A stretch of DNA of 64,000 nt from Ancylobacter crimeensis (GTDB lineage Bacteria > Pseudomonadota > Alphaproteobacteria > Rhizobiales > Xanthobacteraceae): positions 372,001-436,000 of the forward strand of contig NZ_JALKCH010000002.1 in assembly GCF_023016805.1 (NCBI RefSeq), written 5' to 3'. Numbering within the stretch: position 1 is the stretch's first letter; each line of letters begins with the position of its first letter. The notes under the pieces are model-generated. The model made no database searches. It was given only the letters and a program-made list of their open reading frames with translations, and was not told the DNA's origin. Both the position numbers and the translations under genes were made by a program. Shown piece after piece: positions 33,646-43,125 of this stretch.

Positions 33646-34446
33646 ATGCGTTGGTCCCTCGTCCCGACCCTTCTGGTCCCCGCTCTTCTCGTTTTCGCCG
33701 GGCCTGTGGCATCGGGCGCCCATGCCCAGTCCGCCGAGGATGCGCCCGGCTATGGCGACAGCAACGCGAGCCCGCCCGCGGCGGGCCGCGGGGAGCACGA
33801 TCAGCAGGACGGACGTGGTCGGCAGGACTGGTACGGCCGGCGGGACTGGTCGCAGGACTGGCGCGGGCAGTTGGACGGCCATCCGCTCGGCCGTGCCGGC
33901 ATGCAGGCTGGGCGCTTCACCCTCCAGCCGGTGGAAGGCGGGTTGATGCGGCTCGACGCCCGCACCGGCGCCATGACCTTCTGCGCCGCGCGCGGGCCCT
34001 CCGCGGGACCCGCCGGAGGCTGGAGCTGCGCCCTGGTGCCGGAGGAGCGCAGCGCCTATGAGGCCGAGATCGCCCGCCTCAATGCCCGTATCGCCGCCCT
34101 GCAGCGCGACGCCGTCCCGCAGGTGATGGCGCCGCCGCGCGAGCGCGAGGATGCCGCGCCCGACGACGACACGCCCGACGATGCCGGCCCGGACGGCAGG
34201 GCGACCCCGCATGCGGATGGCCGCCCAGACGATGGGACGGGGAAGGGCGGGCGAGGGCAGGAACCCTCCGCCGGCCAGTCCACTTCGCCGGACGAGGCAC
34301 GAGCCCAGGCCGCCTTCGACAAGGCGATGAAGCTCGCCGAGGACGCCTTCCGCCGCTTCAGCGACATGGTGCAGCGGCTGCGCGAGGATGCCGACACCCC
34401 GGCCGCGAAGGCGCCGGACCGGCCGGAGGGCGAAGAGAAGCTCTGA
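33646..34446 (+). CDS. Exported Asp/Pro-rich protein of unknown function
   Basis: The 266-residue product has a signal peptide (about 1-28, ending GAHAQS) and is not recognised. A Trp/Arg/Asp-rich stretch (about 55-80) precedes a small conserved-looking region GRFTLQPVEGGLMRLDARTG with TFCAARG and WSCAL, whose two cysteines may pair. A short coiled coil (EAEIARLNARIAALQ), an Asp/Pro-rich spacer and a final helical segment follow. AAGGAGG lies just before the ATG. It may be envelope-associated. Confidence 0.75.
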   Translation: MRWSLVPTLLVPALLVFAGPVASGAHAQSAEDAPGYGDSNASPPAAGRGEHDQQDGRGRQDWYGRRDWSQDWRGQLDGHPLGRAGMQAGRFTLQPVEGGLMRLDARTGAMTFCAARGPSAGPAGGWSCALVPEERSAYEAEIARLNARIAALQRDAVPQVMAPPREREDAAPDDDTPDDAGPDGRATPHADGRPDDGTGKGGRGQEPSAGQSTSPDEARAQAAFDKAMKLAEDAFRRFSDMVQRLREDADTPAAKAPDRPEGEEKL

Positions 34447-34464
34447 GGCGGAAGCTCTGAAGGT

Positions 34465-35580
34465 TCAGCAGGCCGACAGGAAGGCGCCGACCCGCGCCAT
34501 CGCCTGGTCGGCCAGCGTGCCGGGGAAGCCGACGAAGACGTGGCAGCCGCCGGGATAGACCGCCAGTTCCGCCCCATTGCCGGCAGCGAGCCAGCGCGGG
34601 GCCATGAACAGGGTGTCGTCGAGCAGCGAATCGCGGGTGCCGATGGTGAAGAGCGCCGGCGGCAGGCCCCGCACGTCGGCATAGAGCGGCGAGATGTCGG
34701 TGTCGGCGAGGTCGCCGCCCGCGCGCAGATAGTGGCCGACGAAGACATTGATGTCGCGCGTGGTCAGAACCAGCGGCTCGGTGCCCCAGTTGCGGGCGCT
34801 CGGGGTGAGGCCGAGATCGTAGCACCCGGCATTGAGGCTCGCGGCGCGGAACGGGGTGAGCCCGTGGCGGTCGCGCAGCCGCAGCAGCGTGGCGACGGAC
34901 AGGTTCGCGCCCGCCGATTCGCCGCCGATGGCGAACCGCTTGGTGCCGAAGCGGGCAGGGCCCTCCTTCACCAGCCACAGTGCGGCGGCCTCGCAATCGT
35001 CCGGGCCGGCGGGCCAGGGCTCCTCGGGCGCCAGTGCATAATCCACCGAGACCACGGCGAAGCCGCTGCGCTCGACGATGCGCTGGTTGAGCGCATCGTT
35101 CTCCCGCGCCGAGCCGAGGCACCAGCCGCCGCCATGGATGTGGAGGTAGACGCCCTTCGGCGTCGCCCCGACGGGCGTGAGGATGCGCAGCGCGAGCGGG
35201 CCGCGCGGGCCGGGAATGTCGATCACCTGCGCCAGCGGGCTCTCCGGCGGCAGCGGGAAGCGGCCCTTCCCCTCCAGCCGGATCTTGCGGATCATCGCCA
35301 TTGGATAGATCCACGGATCGGCCACGCCCTCCATCGCCTTCACGATGGCCGCGTTCACCGCCCGCGTGTCGGGCGCGATCGCCTCCGGGCGGAACAGGGC
35401 GGGGTCGACGAGCAGGGGGGAGGTCGGCTGGAGCGGAGAGCTGTCGGACATTCGCACGGGCCTTGCCGGTTCGGCGGCGGAAGAGGGGCGATGCCGTTCG
35501 GCCGGGCCGGCCGCCGGAATCGGCTGATGTTCCGTCAGCATGGCGGTATCGGGGGCGGTTCGGGAAGTGGTCTCGTCCAT
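34465..35580 (-). CDS. Alpha/beta hydrolase (HSL-type esterase)
   Basis: The 371-residue hydrolase belongs to the hormone-sensitive-lipase group. The oxyanion motif is HIHGGGWCLGS (about 165-175), the nucleophile lies in IGGESAGANL (Ser about 235), the acid in TIGTRDSLLDD and the histidine in YPGGCHVFVGFP. A Pro/Ser-rich N-terminal extension of about 75 residues is probably disordered. ATG 35580 has CGGAG upstream; the true domain would also be reached from an ATG about 43 codons later. Substrate is unknown. Confidence 0.88.
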   Translation of the reverse strand: MDETTSRTAPDTAMLTEHQPIPAAGPAERHRPSSAAEPARPVRMSDSSPLQPTSPLLVDPALFRPEAIAPDTRAVNAAIVKAMEGVADPWIYPMAMIRKIRLEGKGRFPLPPESPLAQVIDIPGPRGPLALRILTPVGATPKGVYLHIHGGGWCLGSARENDALNQRIVERSGFAVVSVDYALAPEEPWPAGPDDCEAAALWLVKEGPARFGTKRFAIGGESAGANLSVATLLRLRDRHGLTPFRAASLNAGCYDLGLTPSARNWGTEPLVLTTRDINVFVGHYLRAGGDLADTDISPLYADVRGLPPALFTIGTRDSLLDDTLFMAPRWLAAGNGAELAVYPGGCHVFVGFPGTLADQAMARVGAFLSAC

Positions 35581-35792
35581 GGGCAGCTCCGTTTCAGGGG
35601 GCGTTGGGGCCGGGAATGGGCGGCGGGGAGGGTCGGCGGGGAAGACCGGACAGGTGCGCGGTACGGGGCGCACGGGCCCGAACGCTGGCGCGAGGCGGCG
35701 GTTTCCGCCAGATTTCACGCGGCGGGAGAGGCCGGAGGGCTCATCGCCGGCTAAGGATGTCCGCCAGACTGGCAATGGAGGATGACGAGAGC

Positions 35793-36269
35793 ATGGCCGG
35801 ATCCGAACGGCTCATCACCCGCGGCGCCCCCCGCCGGACCCCGGTGACCCGCCGCGTGACCACGACGCTCGCGGTGCGCACCCGCCCGCGCGGCTTCATC
35901 GACATCACCCGCGAGGTGGCCGCCTTCCTCGCCGAGATCGGCGCCGGGGACGGCGAGGTGAGCTTGTTCTGCCGGCACACCTCGGCCTCGCTGACCATTC
36001 AGGAAAACGCCGACCCGGACGTGCGCAGCGACCTTCTCGACGCGCTGGACCGGCTGGCGCCCACCGATGCCGGCTGGGTGCATGACCTCGAAGGGCCGGA
36101 CGACATGCCCGCCCACATCAAGGCCATGCTCACCGGGCTCAACCTCGCCGTGCCGGTGATCGCCGGGCGGATGGCGCTCGGCACCTGGCAGGGGCTTTAT
36201 CTCATCGAACATCGCGCACGGCCGCATCTGCGTGAATTGGTTGTGGCCTTCGTCGGCGATGGCGACTAA
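35793..36269 (+). CDS. yjbQ: YjbQ family protein (UPF0047)
   Basis: The 158-residue protein belongs to UPF0047/YjbQ, some of which complement thiamine-phosphate synthase mutants. Typical motifs are GFIDITREVAAFL, LFCRHTSASLTIQENADPDV (about 58-77), DDMPAHIKAML and GRMALGTWQGLYLIEHR. In-frame ATGs at 35757 and 35775 are alternatives; 35793 follows GGAGG with spacing of about ten. It lies between divergently arranged esterase and regulator genes. Confidence 0.9.
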   Translation: MAGSERLITRGAPRRTPVTRRVTTTLAVRTRPRGFIDITREVAAFLAEIGAGDGEVSLFCRHTSASLTIQENADPDVRSDLLDALDRLAPTDAGWVHDLEGPDDMPAHIKAMLTGLNLAVPVIAGRMALGTWQGLYLIEHRARPHLRELVVAFVGDGD

Positions 36270-36421
36270 ACCTGCACTTTAGTCGAGGTTCTCAACCGGG
36301 GATGGGTCGTCCGCGCGCCGACACCGGCTTGCCGCCCGTTTTCGAGGGAATCAGGATCGGTGGGGCGGTTCCTCGCGCGCGCAGGTGCAGGGACGCGGCA
36401 AGGCAAGAGGGTCGGTAGCCA

Positions 36422-37093
36422 GTGGACGCGACGACGAGTTTCCGGCTGGTGATCGCGGACGATCATCCCATGTTCCGCGGCGCGCTGCGCGAGGCGGTGG
36501 TCCGTTCGTTCCCGGACGCCGCGCTGTTCGAGGCCGGCGCCTTCGACGAACTGCAGGGCCTGCTGGAACGCGAGGACGACATGGATCTCGTCCTGCTGGA
36601 TCTCACCATGCCCGGCGTGCGCGGCTTTTCCGGCCTCATGTATCTGCGCGCGCAATATCCCGGCGTGCCGGTGATCGTGGTCTCGGCGAATGAAGACCCC
36701 GGCGTCATCCGGCACTGCATGGAGTTCGGCGCCTCCGGCTTCATCCCCAAGACCAGCTCGGTGGACACCATGCGCGCCGCCATCGCCGCGGTGCTGGAAG
36801 GCCGGCTGTGGACGCCGCCCGACATCGACCTTTCGGCCGGCGCCGACAAGGAAACCCGTGCCCTCGTCTCCCGCCTCGCCACCCTCACGCCGCAGCAGGT
36901 GCGGGTGCTGATGATGCTGTCCGAAGGCCTGCTCAACAAGCAGATCGCCTATGAGCTGAGCGTCTCCGAGGCGACGGTGAAGGCCCATGTCTCCGCCATC
37001 CTCCAGAAGCTCGGTGTGGAAAGCCGCACCCAGGCGGTGATCGCGGCCTCCAAGATGGAAGCCGGCAACTGGTCGTCCTCGGTCGCGGGGTGA
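36422..37093 (+). CDS. LuxR-type response regulator, CrbR/ErdR-like
   Basis: The 223-residue regulator has a receiver (about 7-125: LVIADDHPMFRGAL, phosphoacceptor Asp in LVLLDLTMPGVRG, SANEDPG, IPKTSS) and a LuxR/NarL helix-turn-helix (about 155-215: LTPQQVRVLMMLSEGLLNKQ, then IAYELSVSEATVKAHVSAIL). The output domain strongly resembles CrbR/ErdR, which controls acetyl-CoA synthetase and acetate use with an SSS-linked kinase. Exactly such a kinase lies 780 bp downstream on the opposite strand. It starts with GTG and overlaps the methyltransferase gene by four bases. Confidence 0.9.
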   Translation: MDATTSFRLVIADDHPMFRGALREAVVRSFPDAALFEAGAFDELQGLLEREDDMDLVLLDLTMPGVRGFSGLMYLRAQYPGVPVIVVSANEDPGVIRHCMEFGASGFIPKTSSVDTMRAAIAAVLEGRLWTPPDIDLSAGADKETRALVSRLATLTPQQVRVLMMLSEGLLNKQIAYELSVSEATVKAHVSAILQKLGVESRTQAVIAASKMEAGNWSSSVAG

Positions 37094-37854
37094 GCACCGG
37101 GTCGTCGAACGCGGCTGCGCCCACCACCGACGGATGGGCGGAATCGGCTCACGCCTGGATCGTCGAGCAGGGTGAGGCCGGGGACTACGGACGGCGCTTC
37201 GTGCTGGACCGGCCGATGACGGCGCGCATCGCCGGTCGCGATTTCCGCACCGCGCTCGATGTCGGCTGCGGAGAGGGCCGCTTCTGCAGGATCATGCAGG
37301 CCCTGGGCCTCGCCACCACCGGCATCGACCCGACAGAGGCCCTGCTTGCCCGTGCCCGCACGCTCGATCCCGCCGGCGACTACCGCAGCGGACGGGCGGA
37401 AACACTCATTGAGGCGCTCGAGTCCCTCGGCACAGCCCCGCCGGCCTTCGATCTCGTGGTGAGCTATCTCAGCCTGATCGACATTCCCGACCTGCCGCGC
37501 GCGCTGGAACAGATGGTGGCCTGCATGTGCCCCGGAGGTACGCTGCTGATCGCCAATCTCAACGGCTACAGCACCGCCGGCCAGCCGCAGGGCTGGACCC
37601 GCGATCCCGATGGCCGGCTGCGTTATGCGATCGACGACTATCTGGAGGAGCGGGCGATCGCCGTGGGCTGGCGCGGCATCAATATCCTCAACTGGCACCG
37701 CCCGTTGGAAACCTATATGCGCCTGCTGCTCGGCCTCGGGCTGCACCTGCGCCATTTCGCCGAGCCGGCGCCCGAGGGCGGCGACCCGGAAAAGGCGGCG
37801 CGCTATCGCCGGGTTCCCTATTTCCACATCATGGAATGGCAGAAGCCGGGCTGA
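37090..37854 (+). CDS. Class I SAM-dependent methyltransferase
   Basis: The 254-residue protein has a Methyltransf_11/25-like fold. Motif I is ALDVGCGEGRFCRIM (about 55-69), motif II region GIDPTEALLARAR and a later SYLSLIDIPDLPRALEQM with PGGTLLIANLN. The substrate is unknown. Its GTG start lies in the stop of the response regulator gene (GTGA), so translation is coupled. It is convergent with the hybrid kinase gene, with stops 19 bp apart. Confidence 0.88.
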   Translation: MSTGSSNAAAPTTDGWAESAHAWIVEQGEAGDYGRRFVLDRPMTARIAGRDFRTALDVGCGEGRFCRIMQALGLATTGIDPTEALLARARTLDPAGDYRSGRAETLIEALESLGTAPPAFDLVVSYLSLIDIPDLPRALEQMVACMCPGGTLLIANLNGYSTAGQPQGWTRDPDGRLRYAIDDYLEERAIAVGWRGINILNWHRPLETYMRLLLGLGLHLRHFAEPAPEGGDPEKAARYRRVPYFHIMEWQKPG

Positions 37855-37872
37855 ACGTTCTGCGTTTCCGCC

Positions 37873-40800
37873 TCACTCCGCCGCGTTGCGCATCACCTGC
37901 CATTGCGCCAGCAGCGCGCGCAGCGCGGCGGGGCGAAGCGGCTTGTTCAGCACATCCATCTCGGTCTCGCGCGCGAGCTCGCGCACCTTCTTCGAGCGGT
38001 CGGCGGTGATCAGCACCGCGCGCAGATCGCCGAACTTCCAGCGCAACTGCTTGGTGGTCTCGATGCCGTCGAACTCGTCGAGATGGTAGTCGATCAGCAG
38101 GATGTCGGGGATCGCCTTCTGGTCGCGCAGCGCGGTCAGCGCGCCGGCCCCGTCGGGCGCCTTCACCACCCGGCAGCCCCAGCCGCCGAGCAATGTCTCC
38201 ATGCCGTCGAGGATGGCCGGCTCGTTGTCGATGCACAGCACGGTCAGCCCGTCGAGCCCGGCGGCGGGGGCCGGCGGGGGCGGTTCGGGCCGCGCGGATT
38301 CGGGGATCGGCGGGGCGCCGGCCAGCTCCACGGAGAACTGCGTGCCGCGCCCGACGGTGGAGGCCAGCTTGATCGGGTGGTCCAGCACGCGGGCCAGCCG
38401 TTCCACGATCGACAGGCCGAGCCCGAGCCCGCGGGCCTGCCGCGCGCCCTGGTCGAGCCGCTGGAACTCCTTGAAGATCAGCTTCTGCTTGCCCTGCGGA
38501 ATGCCCGGCCCGGTATCGTAGACATGCACCCGCACCCTGCCGCGCCGCCGCCGCACGCCGATCAGCACCCGACCGGAGGGGGTGTATTTGATGGCGTTGG
38601 AAATGAGGTTCTGCAGCAGCCGGCGCAGCAGCCTCCGGTCGGAGCGCACGGCGAGCGAACTCGGCACGAAGGTCAGCGCCAGTCCGCGTTCCTTGGCGAG
38701 CGGGGCGAACTCGACCTCGAGCTGCAGGAAGATGTCCTCGATGCGGAAGGGCGCGAAGTCCGGCTTCATCGCGCCGGCGTCGAGCCGGGAAATGTCGAGC
38801 AGCGCGCCGAGGATCTCCTCCACCGCCTCCAGCGAGGCGTCGACATTCTTGGCGAGCCGCGCCTCCTCGCCCTCCGGCGCGCGTTCGACGAGGCTGGTGG
38901 CGTAGAGCCGGGCGGCGTTCAGCGGCTGCAGGATGTCGTGGCTGGCGGCGGCGAGGAAGCGGGTCTTGGAGAGGTTCGCTTCCTCCGCCCCGGCCTTGGC
39001 GGTGGCGAGTTCGGCGTTCAGGTGCTCCAGCGCCTTGGTGCGCTCCTTCACCCGGCGCTCCAGCGTCTCGTTGGCACGCTCCAGCGCTTCGGCAGCCTCG
39101 ACGCTCGGGGTGATGTCGGTGAAGGTCACTACCGCCCCGCCATCGGGCATGGCGTTGACGCGCACCTCCATCACCATGCCGCGCGGGGACAGCCGCTCCA
39201 GGAAGGTGGCGTTGCGCCGCGCGTAGCGGCCGAGCCGCTCGCGCACGATCTCCTCCACCGGGCCGGGGCCGTAGAGCCCGGCGCTGGCCGAGACGCGCAG
39301 CATCTGGTCGATGCCGACGCCGATCCGCACCACTTCGGCCGGCAGGTCCAGCATGTCGCCGAACTGCCGGTTCCAGCACACGAGGCGCAAATCACGGTCG
39401 AACACGGCGATGCCCTGCCGCACATGGTCGAGCGCGGTTTGCAGGATCTCGCGATTGTACTGGATGGCGGCGGAGGCGTCGTCGAGCAGCTTCAGCGCCG
39501 CCTTGGTGGAGACGGTGCGCTTCTTCAGGAGCAGCGACAGCACGAGCCGCGAGGAGGAGGTGCCGATCGCCGAGGCCAGCAGGTGTTCGGCATAGCGGAT
39601 GAGCTGGAAGTCGGCCTCGCGCCCCGGCTCCAGCGACACTCCGCGCATCGCCGACACGCTGTCGAACGAGGCGCGGGTGCGCTCCTCGCCGAGATAGCGC
39701 GCCACCGTGCCGATCAGCTCCTCCACCGTGACCGGCGAGCGCCACAGCCGGAAGCTCGGCACGGCGGCGGAGCGCTCGGCATCGACGAAGAGGCTGGCCT
39801 GAAGCCGCTCGATCGGCTTCGGCCGGGTCATCAGCGAGACCGCGACCAGCAGCAGCAGGTTCACCGACAGGCTCCACAGCACCCCGTGGGTAAGCGGCGC
39901 CGCGCTGAGCCCGAACAGGCCCTGCGGGCGCAGGAAGGCGAGGCCGAACGGGCCGTTGCTGACGATCTCATGGGCGAACAGCCCGGTGTCGATCAGGCTC
40001 GGCAGCAGCAGGGTGTAGGCCCACAGCGCGGTGCCCGCGGCGATGCCGGCGATGGCGCCCCTGGCGGTGGCGCCGCGCCAGGCGAGGCCGAGCAGGAAGG
40101 CCGGCCCGAACTGTGCCACCGCGGCGAAGGAGAGCAGGCCGATCTGCGCGAGCTGGGCCTCGCCGCTGAAGCGGTAATAGGCATAGGCCAGCAGCAGGAT
40201 GACGAAGATGGCGAGCCGCCGCACCGTGAGCAGCGTACCGCCCATATCGGCGCCCATGTCCGTTCCGCTGCCGGCGCGCCCGCGCACCATCAGGGGCATG
40301 ACGATGTGGTTCGACACCATGACCGCCAGCGCCACCGTCTCGACGATGACCATGGCGGTCGCCGCCGAGAGCCCGCCGACGAAGGCGAGGAGCGCCAGCG
40401 CCTTGGCGCCCGACGCCAGCGGCAGCGCCAGCACATAGAGGTCGCCGTCGATGAAGCCGGGCGGAAAGGTGACCATGCCGGCGATGGCGATCGGCACCAC
40501 GAACAGGTTGATGAGCACCAGATAGAGCGGGAACAGCCAGGAGGCGGTGCGCACCTCCTGCTCCGAGGTGTTCTCGACCACCGCGACATGGAACTGGCGC
40601 GGCAGCATCAGCACCGCAAAGGCGGAGAGCACGGTCATCGTCACCCAGCCCGAGAGCGAGGTGCCGGAGACGACAGCTGGCAGCACGCTCTTGACGCTCG
40701 CCTGTTCCACCAGGTCCATCGGACCGTGGAACATGATGAAGGTGACGTAGAGCCCGACCCCGAGGAAGGCGACCAGCTTGACGATCGATTCGGTCGCGAT

Positions 40801-41382
40801 CGCCAGCATCAGCCCTTCCTGATGCTCGGTGGCGTCGATGTGACGGGTGCCGAACAGCACCGCGAACACCGCCATGGCACAGGCGATGATGAGGGCGAGG
40901 TCGCCTGCCGCCGGCTGGTTGAGCCCCAGCCCCTCGAAATCTCCCAGCATGGCGAGCAGCGAGCCCGACACGGCCTTCAATTGCAGGGCGATATAGGGCA
41001 GCGCCCCGCCCATCGCGACCACCGCCACCAGCGCCGCCACCCCCTGACTCTTGCCGTAGCGGGCGGCGATGAAATCGGCGATGGAGGTGATGTTCTGCGC
41101 CTTGGCGAGCCGGATAACGCGGATGAGGAGCGGCGTCGCCAGCGCCAGCACCAGCACCGGGCCGATATAGATGGTGAGGAAGTCGAGCCCCTGCGTGGTC
41201 GCGAGCCCCACCGAGCCGAAGAAGGTCCAGGAGGTGCAGTAGACCGCCAGCGATAGCGCATAAATATAGGGCCGCCCGCGGCCGCTGGCCCGCGGCCTCC
41301 GGCGGTCGCCGAAGGAGGCCACCGCGAACAATATGCCGACATAGGCGAGCGCGGCGGCGATGATGACCCAGCCCTGAAGCAT
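37873..41382 (-). CDS. Hybrid sensor histidine kinase with N-terminal SSS transporter domain (CrbS-like)
   Basis: The 1169-residue protein starts with about 13 membrane helices of a sodium:solute symporter domain (1-500; NITSIADFIAARYGKSQG). A PAS domain (about 640-740) and coiled coil follow. The HisKA domain has the phosphoacceptor in AAASHDILQPLNAARLYA, the ATPase has LISNAIKYTPSGRVLI and DTGPGIP, and a C-terminal receiver has VLCIDNEP and LLIDYHLDEFDG. CrbS/MxtR-type kinases with this layout sense acetate or related nutrients and control acs through CrbR. The LuxR-type regulator just beyond its stop is the likely partner. Confidence 0.92.
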   Translation of the reverse strand: MLQGWVIIAAALAYVGILFAVASFGDRRRPRASGRGRPYIYALSLAVYCTSWTFFGSVGLATTQGLDFLTIYIGPVLVLALATPLLIRVIRLAKAQNITSIADFIAARYGKSQGVAALVAVVAMGGALPYIALQLKAVSGSLLAMLGDFEGLGLNQPAAGDLALIIACAMAVFAVLFGTRHIDATEHQEGLMLAIATESIVKLVAFLGVGLYVTFIMFHGPMDLVEQASVKSVLPAVVSGTSLSGWVTMTVLSAFAVLMLPRQFHVAVVENTSEQEVRTASWLFPLYLVLINLFVVPIAIAGMVTFPPGFIDGDLYVLALPLASGAKALALLAFVGGLSAATAMVIVETVALAVMVSNHIVMPLMVRGRAGSGTDMGADMGGTLLTVRRLAIFVILLLAYAYYRFSGEAQLAQIGLLSFAAVAQFGPAFLLGLAWRGATARGAIAGIAAGTALWAYTLLLPSLIDTGLFAHEIVSNGPFGLAFLRPQGLFGLSAAPLTHGVLWSLSVNLLLLVAVSLMTRPKPIERLQASLFVDAERSAAVPSFRLWRSPVTVEELIGTVARYLGEERTRASFDSVSAMRGVSLEPGREADFQLIRYAEHLLASAIGTSSSRLVLSLLLKKRTVSTKAALKLLDDASAAIQYNREILQTALDHVRQGIAVFDRDLRLVCWNRQFGDMLDLPAEVVRIGVGIDQMLRVSASAGLYGPGPVEEIVRERLGRYARRNATFLERLSPRGMVMEVRVNAMPDGGAVVTFTDITPSVEAAEALERANETLERRVKERTKALEHLNAELATAKAGAEEANLSKTRFLAAASHDILQPLNAARLYATSLVERAPEGEEARLAKNVDASLEAVEEILGALLDISRLDAGAMKPDFAPFRIEDIFLQLEVEFAPLAKERGLALTFVPSSLAVRSDRRLLRRLLQNLISNAIKYTPSGRVLIGVRRRRGRVRVHVYDTGPGIPQGKQKLIFKEFQRLDQGARQARGLGLGLSIVERLARVLDHPIKLASTVGRGTQFSVELAGAPPIPESARPEPPPPAPAAGLDGLTVLCIDNEPAILDGMETLLGGWGCRVVKAPDGAGALTALRDQKAIPDILLIDYHLDEFDGIETTKQLRWKFGDLRAVLITADRSKKVRELARETEMDVLNKPLRPAALRALLAQWQVMRNAAE

Positions 41383-41490
41383 CAGGTCTCCGGCGGGATA
41401 GGAAATGGTGCGGCACTCCGGTCAGGCGCGACACACGATGGTGTAGGACGTTTCCTCCGCGCCGTCACGCCGCTCCGGCAAAGCCTTTCC

Positions 41491-41582
41491 GAGCGACGTG
41501 GATACCGGTTCGCGTGAAGAAGATGCGCCCCGTCAATACGTCAGAACACGTCATCGATTCCGTGAAACGATGAATGGCTCTA
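41491..41582 (-). repeat. Interspersed repeat, copy 2 (inverted)
   Basis: Read on the minus strand it begins TAGAGCC at 41582, continues with ATTCATCGTTTCACGGAATC and ends near GCGAACCGGTATCCACGTCG. Its TAG is the stop codon of the GNAT gene, mirroring copy 1 at pdeM. Confidence 0.8.
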
Positions 41583-42101
41583 GCCGGCACCGAACGCGGC
41601 ATGGAAGGCGACCGCGCCGGTCGGCGCCGGCCCGCGGAAGATCACGCGCTGAAAATAGCCGGGCGGCACGCCGGGGAAGGTGAGCAGGGGATCGCAGGTG
41701 AAACCGAAGCGGCCGTAATAGGCTGGCTCGCCCAGCACGACGCAGCCCTGGGCACCCGCCGCCCGCAGAAGGGCGAGCCCGCGCGCGACGAGGGCCGTGC
41801 CGATGCCGGAACGCTGCCGGTCGGGCCGTACCGACAGCGGGCCGAGCCCATACCAGCCGGCCCCGCCGCTTTCCGGCGCGACCGGCGAAAAGGCCACGTG
41901 CCCGACGAGCGCGTCGCTCTCCCGCGCCACCAGAGACAGGGTCAGTGCATCCGCAGCGCGCAGCGCGTCGACGATGGCGGCCTCGGTTCCCGAACGGTGT
42001 GGGGCGGTGGCGAAGGCGTCACGGGTCAGCCTGTGGATGGCGGGGCCGTCGTCGGGCGCTTCGGGGGCGATGGTGAGCGGCAGGGCGGCGATGGCGGGCA
42101 T
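41580..42101 (-). CDS. GNAT family N-acetyltransferase (YhbS-like)
   Basis: The 173-residue product is a GNAT acetyltransferase resembling YhbS. The acetyl-CoA motif is LSVRPDRQRSGIGTALVARG (about 91-110), followed by VLGEPAYYGRFGF (about 123-135), which is typical of this branch. Substrate is unknown. The ATG at 42101 was chosen because the family similarity begins right after it; the open frame extends another 221 codons with no support. Its TAG stop belongs to an intergenic repeat. Confidence 0.87.
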   Translation of the reverse strand: MPAIAALPLTIAPEAPDDGPAIHRLTRDAFATAPHRSGTEAAIVDALRAADALTLSLVARESDALVGHVAFSPVAPESGGAGWYGLGPLSVRPDRQRSGIGTALVARGLALLRAAGAQGCVVLGEPAYYGRFGFTCDPLLTFPGVPPGYFQRVIFRGPAPTGAVAFHAAFGAG

Positions 42102-42518
42102 GACTGGCGGCAACCTTCGCAGATCTGAGGGATCGCAGGGGAAAGGACGCCATAGCACGGATGCGCGCAGGATAAGGGCGCGGGCGGAAAAACGATGCGG
42201 TTGGGCGTGGACACGTGCGGGGGAAGGTCGCGCATTATGACCCGTCATCCATGCCAGGCGAGGTAATGGGGTGCAGCGGGTGAGCCGGCATGGCCGCCGC
42301 GGGGCCGGGCAGGACAACATGCGCCGGCGGATGACGGGCACGGCATGGCAAGGTGGGCAAAGGGGTGTGCGGCGCAGCGCTTCATCCGATCGCGCCCTTG
42401 ATCCCGGTGCGCTCTCGAAGCACAGTCCCGCGAGGTGCCATGCGACATTGTGTCGGGCACAGGATGCGCGCGGCGCCCGGGCGATTCGGGTGGCCGCTGC
42501 GATGGGAGGCGGGACGCG
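42102..42518. other. Intergenic region upstream of mscL
   Basis: About 417 bp between divergent GNAT and mscL genes. Only short, unconvincing frames are present. No promoter consensus, tRNA or repeat was recognised. Confidence 0.5.
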
Positions 42519-42938
42519 ATGCTGAAGGAATTTCGGGAATTCGCCGTTAAGGGGAACGTGGTCGATCTCGCCATCGGCGTGATCATCGGCGCCGCGTTCG
42601 GCGCCATCGTCACCTCGATCGTGTCGGACATCTTCATGCCGATCGTCGGCGCGATCTTTGGTGGCCTCGATTTCTCCAACTACTTCCTGGCGCTTTCCAA
42701 GAACGTCACCGCCGGCTCGCTGACCGCGGCCCGCGAGCAGGGCGCGGTGCTGGCCTATGGCCATTTCATCACCGTCGTCATCAACTTCCTCATCATCGCC
42801 TGGATCCTCTTCATGGTGGTGAAGGGCATCAACCGCCTGCGCCGCGCGCCTGCCGCCGAGCCGGCCGCCCCTCCGCCGCCCACCAAGGAAGAGGTGCTGC
42901 TGACGGAAATCCGCGACCTGCTCGCCCGCAGGGTGTGA
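42519..42938 (+). CDS. mscL: Large-conductance mechanosensitive channel
   Basis: The 139-residue protein opens under membrane tension to release solutes during hypo-osmotic shock. The N-terminal amphipathic [20 protein letters not shown] leads into helix 1 with [20 protein letters not shown] (about 22-41). The second helix reads [20 protein letters not shown]. The C-terminal cytoplasmic bundle ends [25 protein letters not shown] lies just upstream of the ATG; an in-frame ATG at 42435 adds unrelated residues. Confidence 0.97.
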   Translation: MLKEFREFAVKGNVVDLAIGVIIGAAFGAIVTSIVSDIFMPIVGAIFGGLDFSNYFLALSKNVTAGSLTAAREQGAVLAYGHFITVVINFLIIAWILFMVVKGINRLRRAPAAEPAAPPPPTKEEVLLTEIRDLLARRV

Positions 42939-42944
42939 GCGCGT

Positions 42945-42973
42945 CGGGGCGGCGCAGGCAGCGCGCCGCCCCG
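42945..42973 (+). terminator. GC hairpin after mscL
   Basis: CGGGGCGGCGC (42945-42955) and GCGCCGCCCCG (42963-42973) form an 11-bp perfect stem six bases after the stop codon. No T-run follows, so it may need Rho or act as an RNA-stabilising end. Confidence 0.5.
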
Positions 42974-43125
42974 CGGCCCGACGACGTGCGGCACCGATCA
43001 GCGCCCGCGATATCGGGCATGAACGCTTTTCATGACCGCCCGGCGCTGCGAAGGGTTATCCTGCCCGCGCCGCCATGGCCCGCTCTTCCGGGGCCGGCGC
43101 CCTGAAACGCCTGCGGGAACCCCAC

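Noticed and set aside
36264-36284. Terminator after yjbQ
   Set aside because: GACTAAA/TTTAGTC is short, AT-rich, overlaps the stop codon and lacks a T-run.
37903-41256. 1117-codon open frame on the plus strand
   Set aside because: It is antisense to the hybrid kinase, which has clear domains. The plus frame has low-complexity His/Gln/Arg composition.
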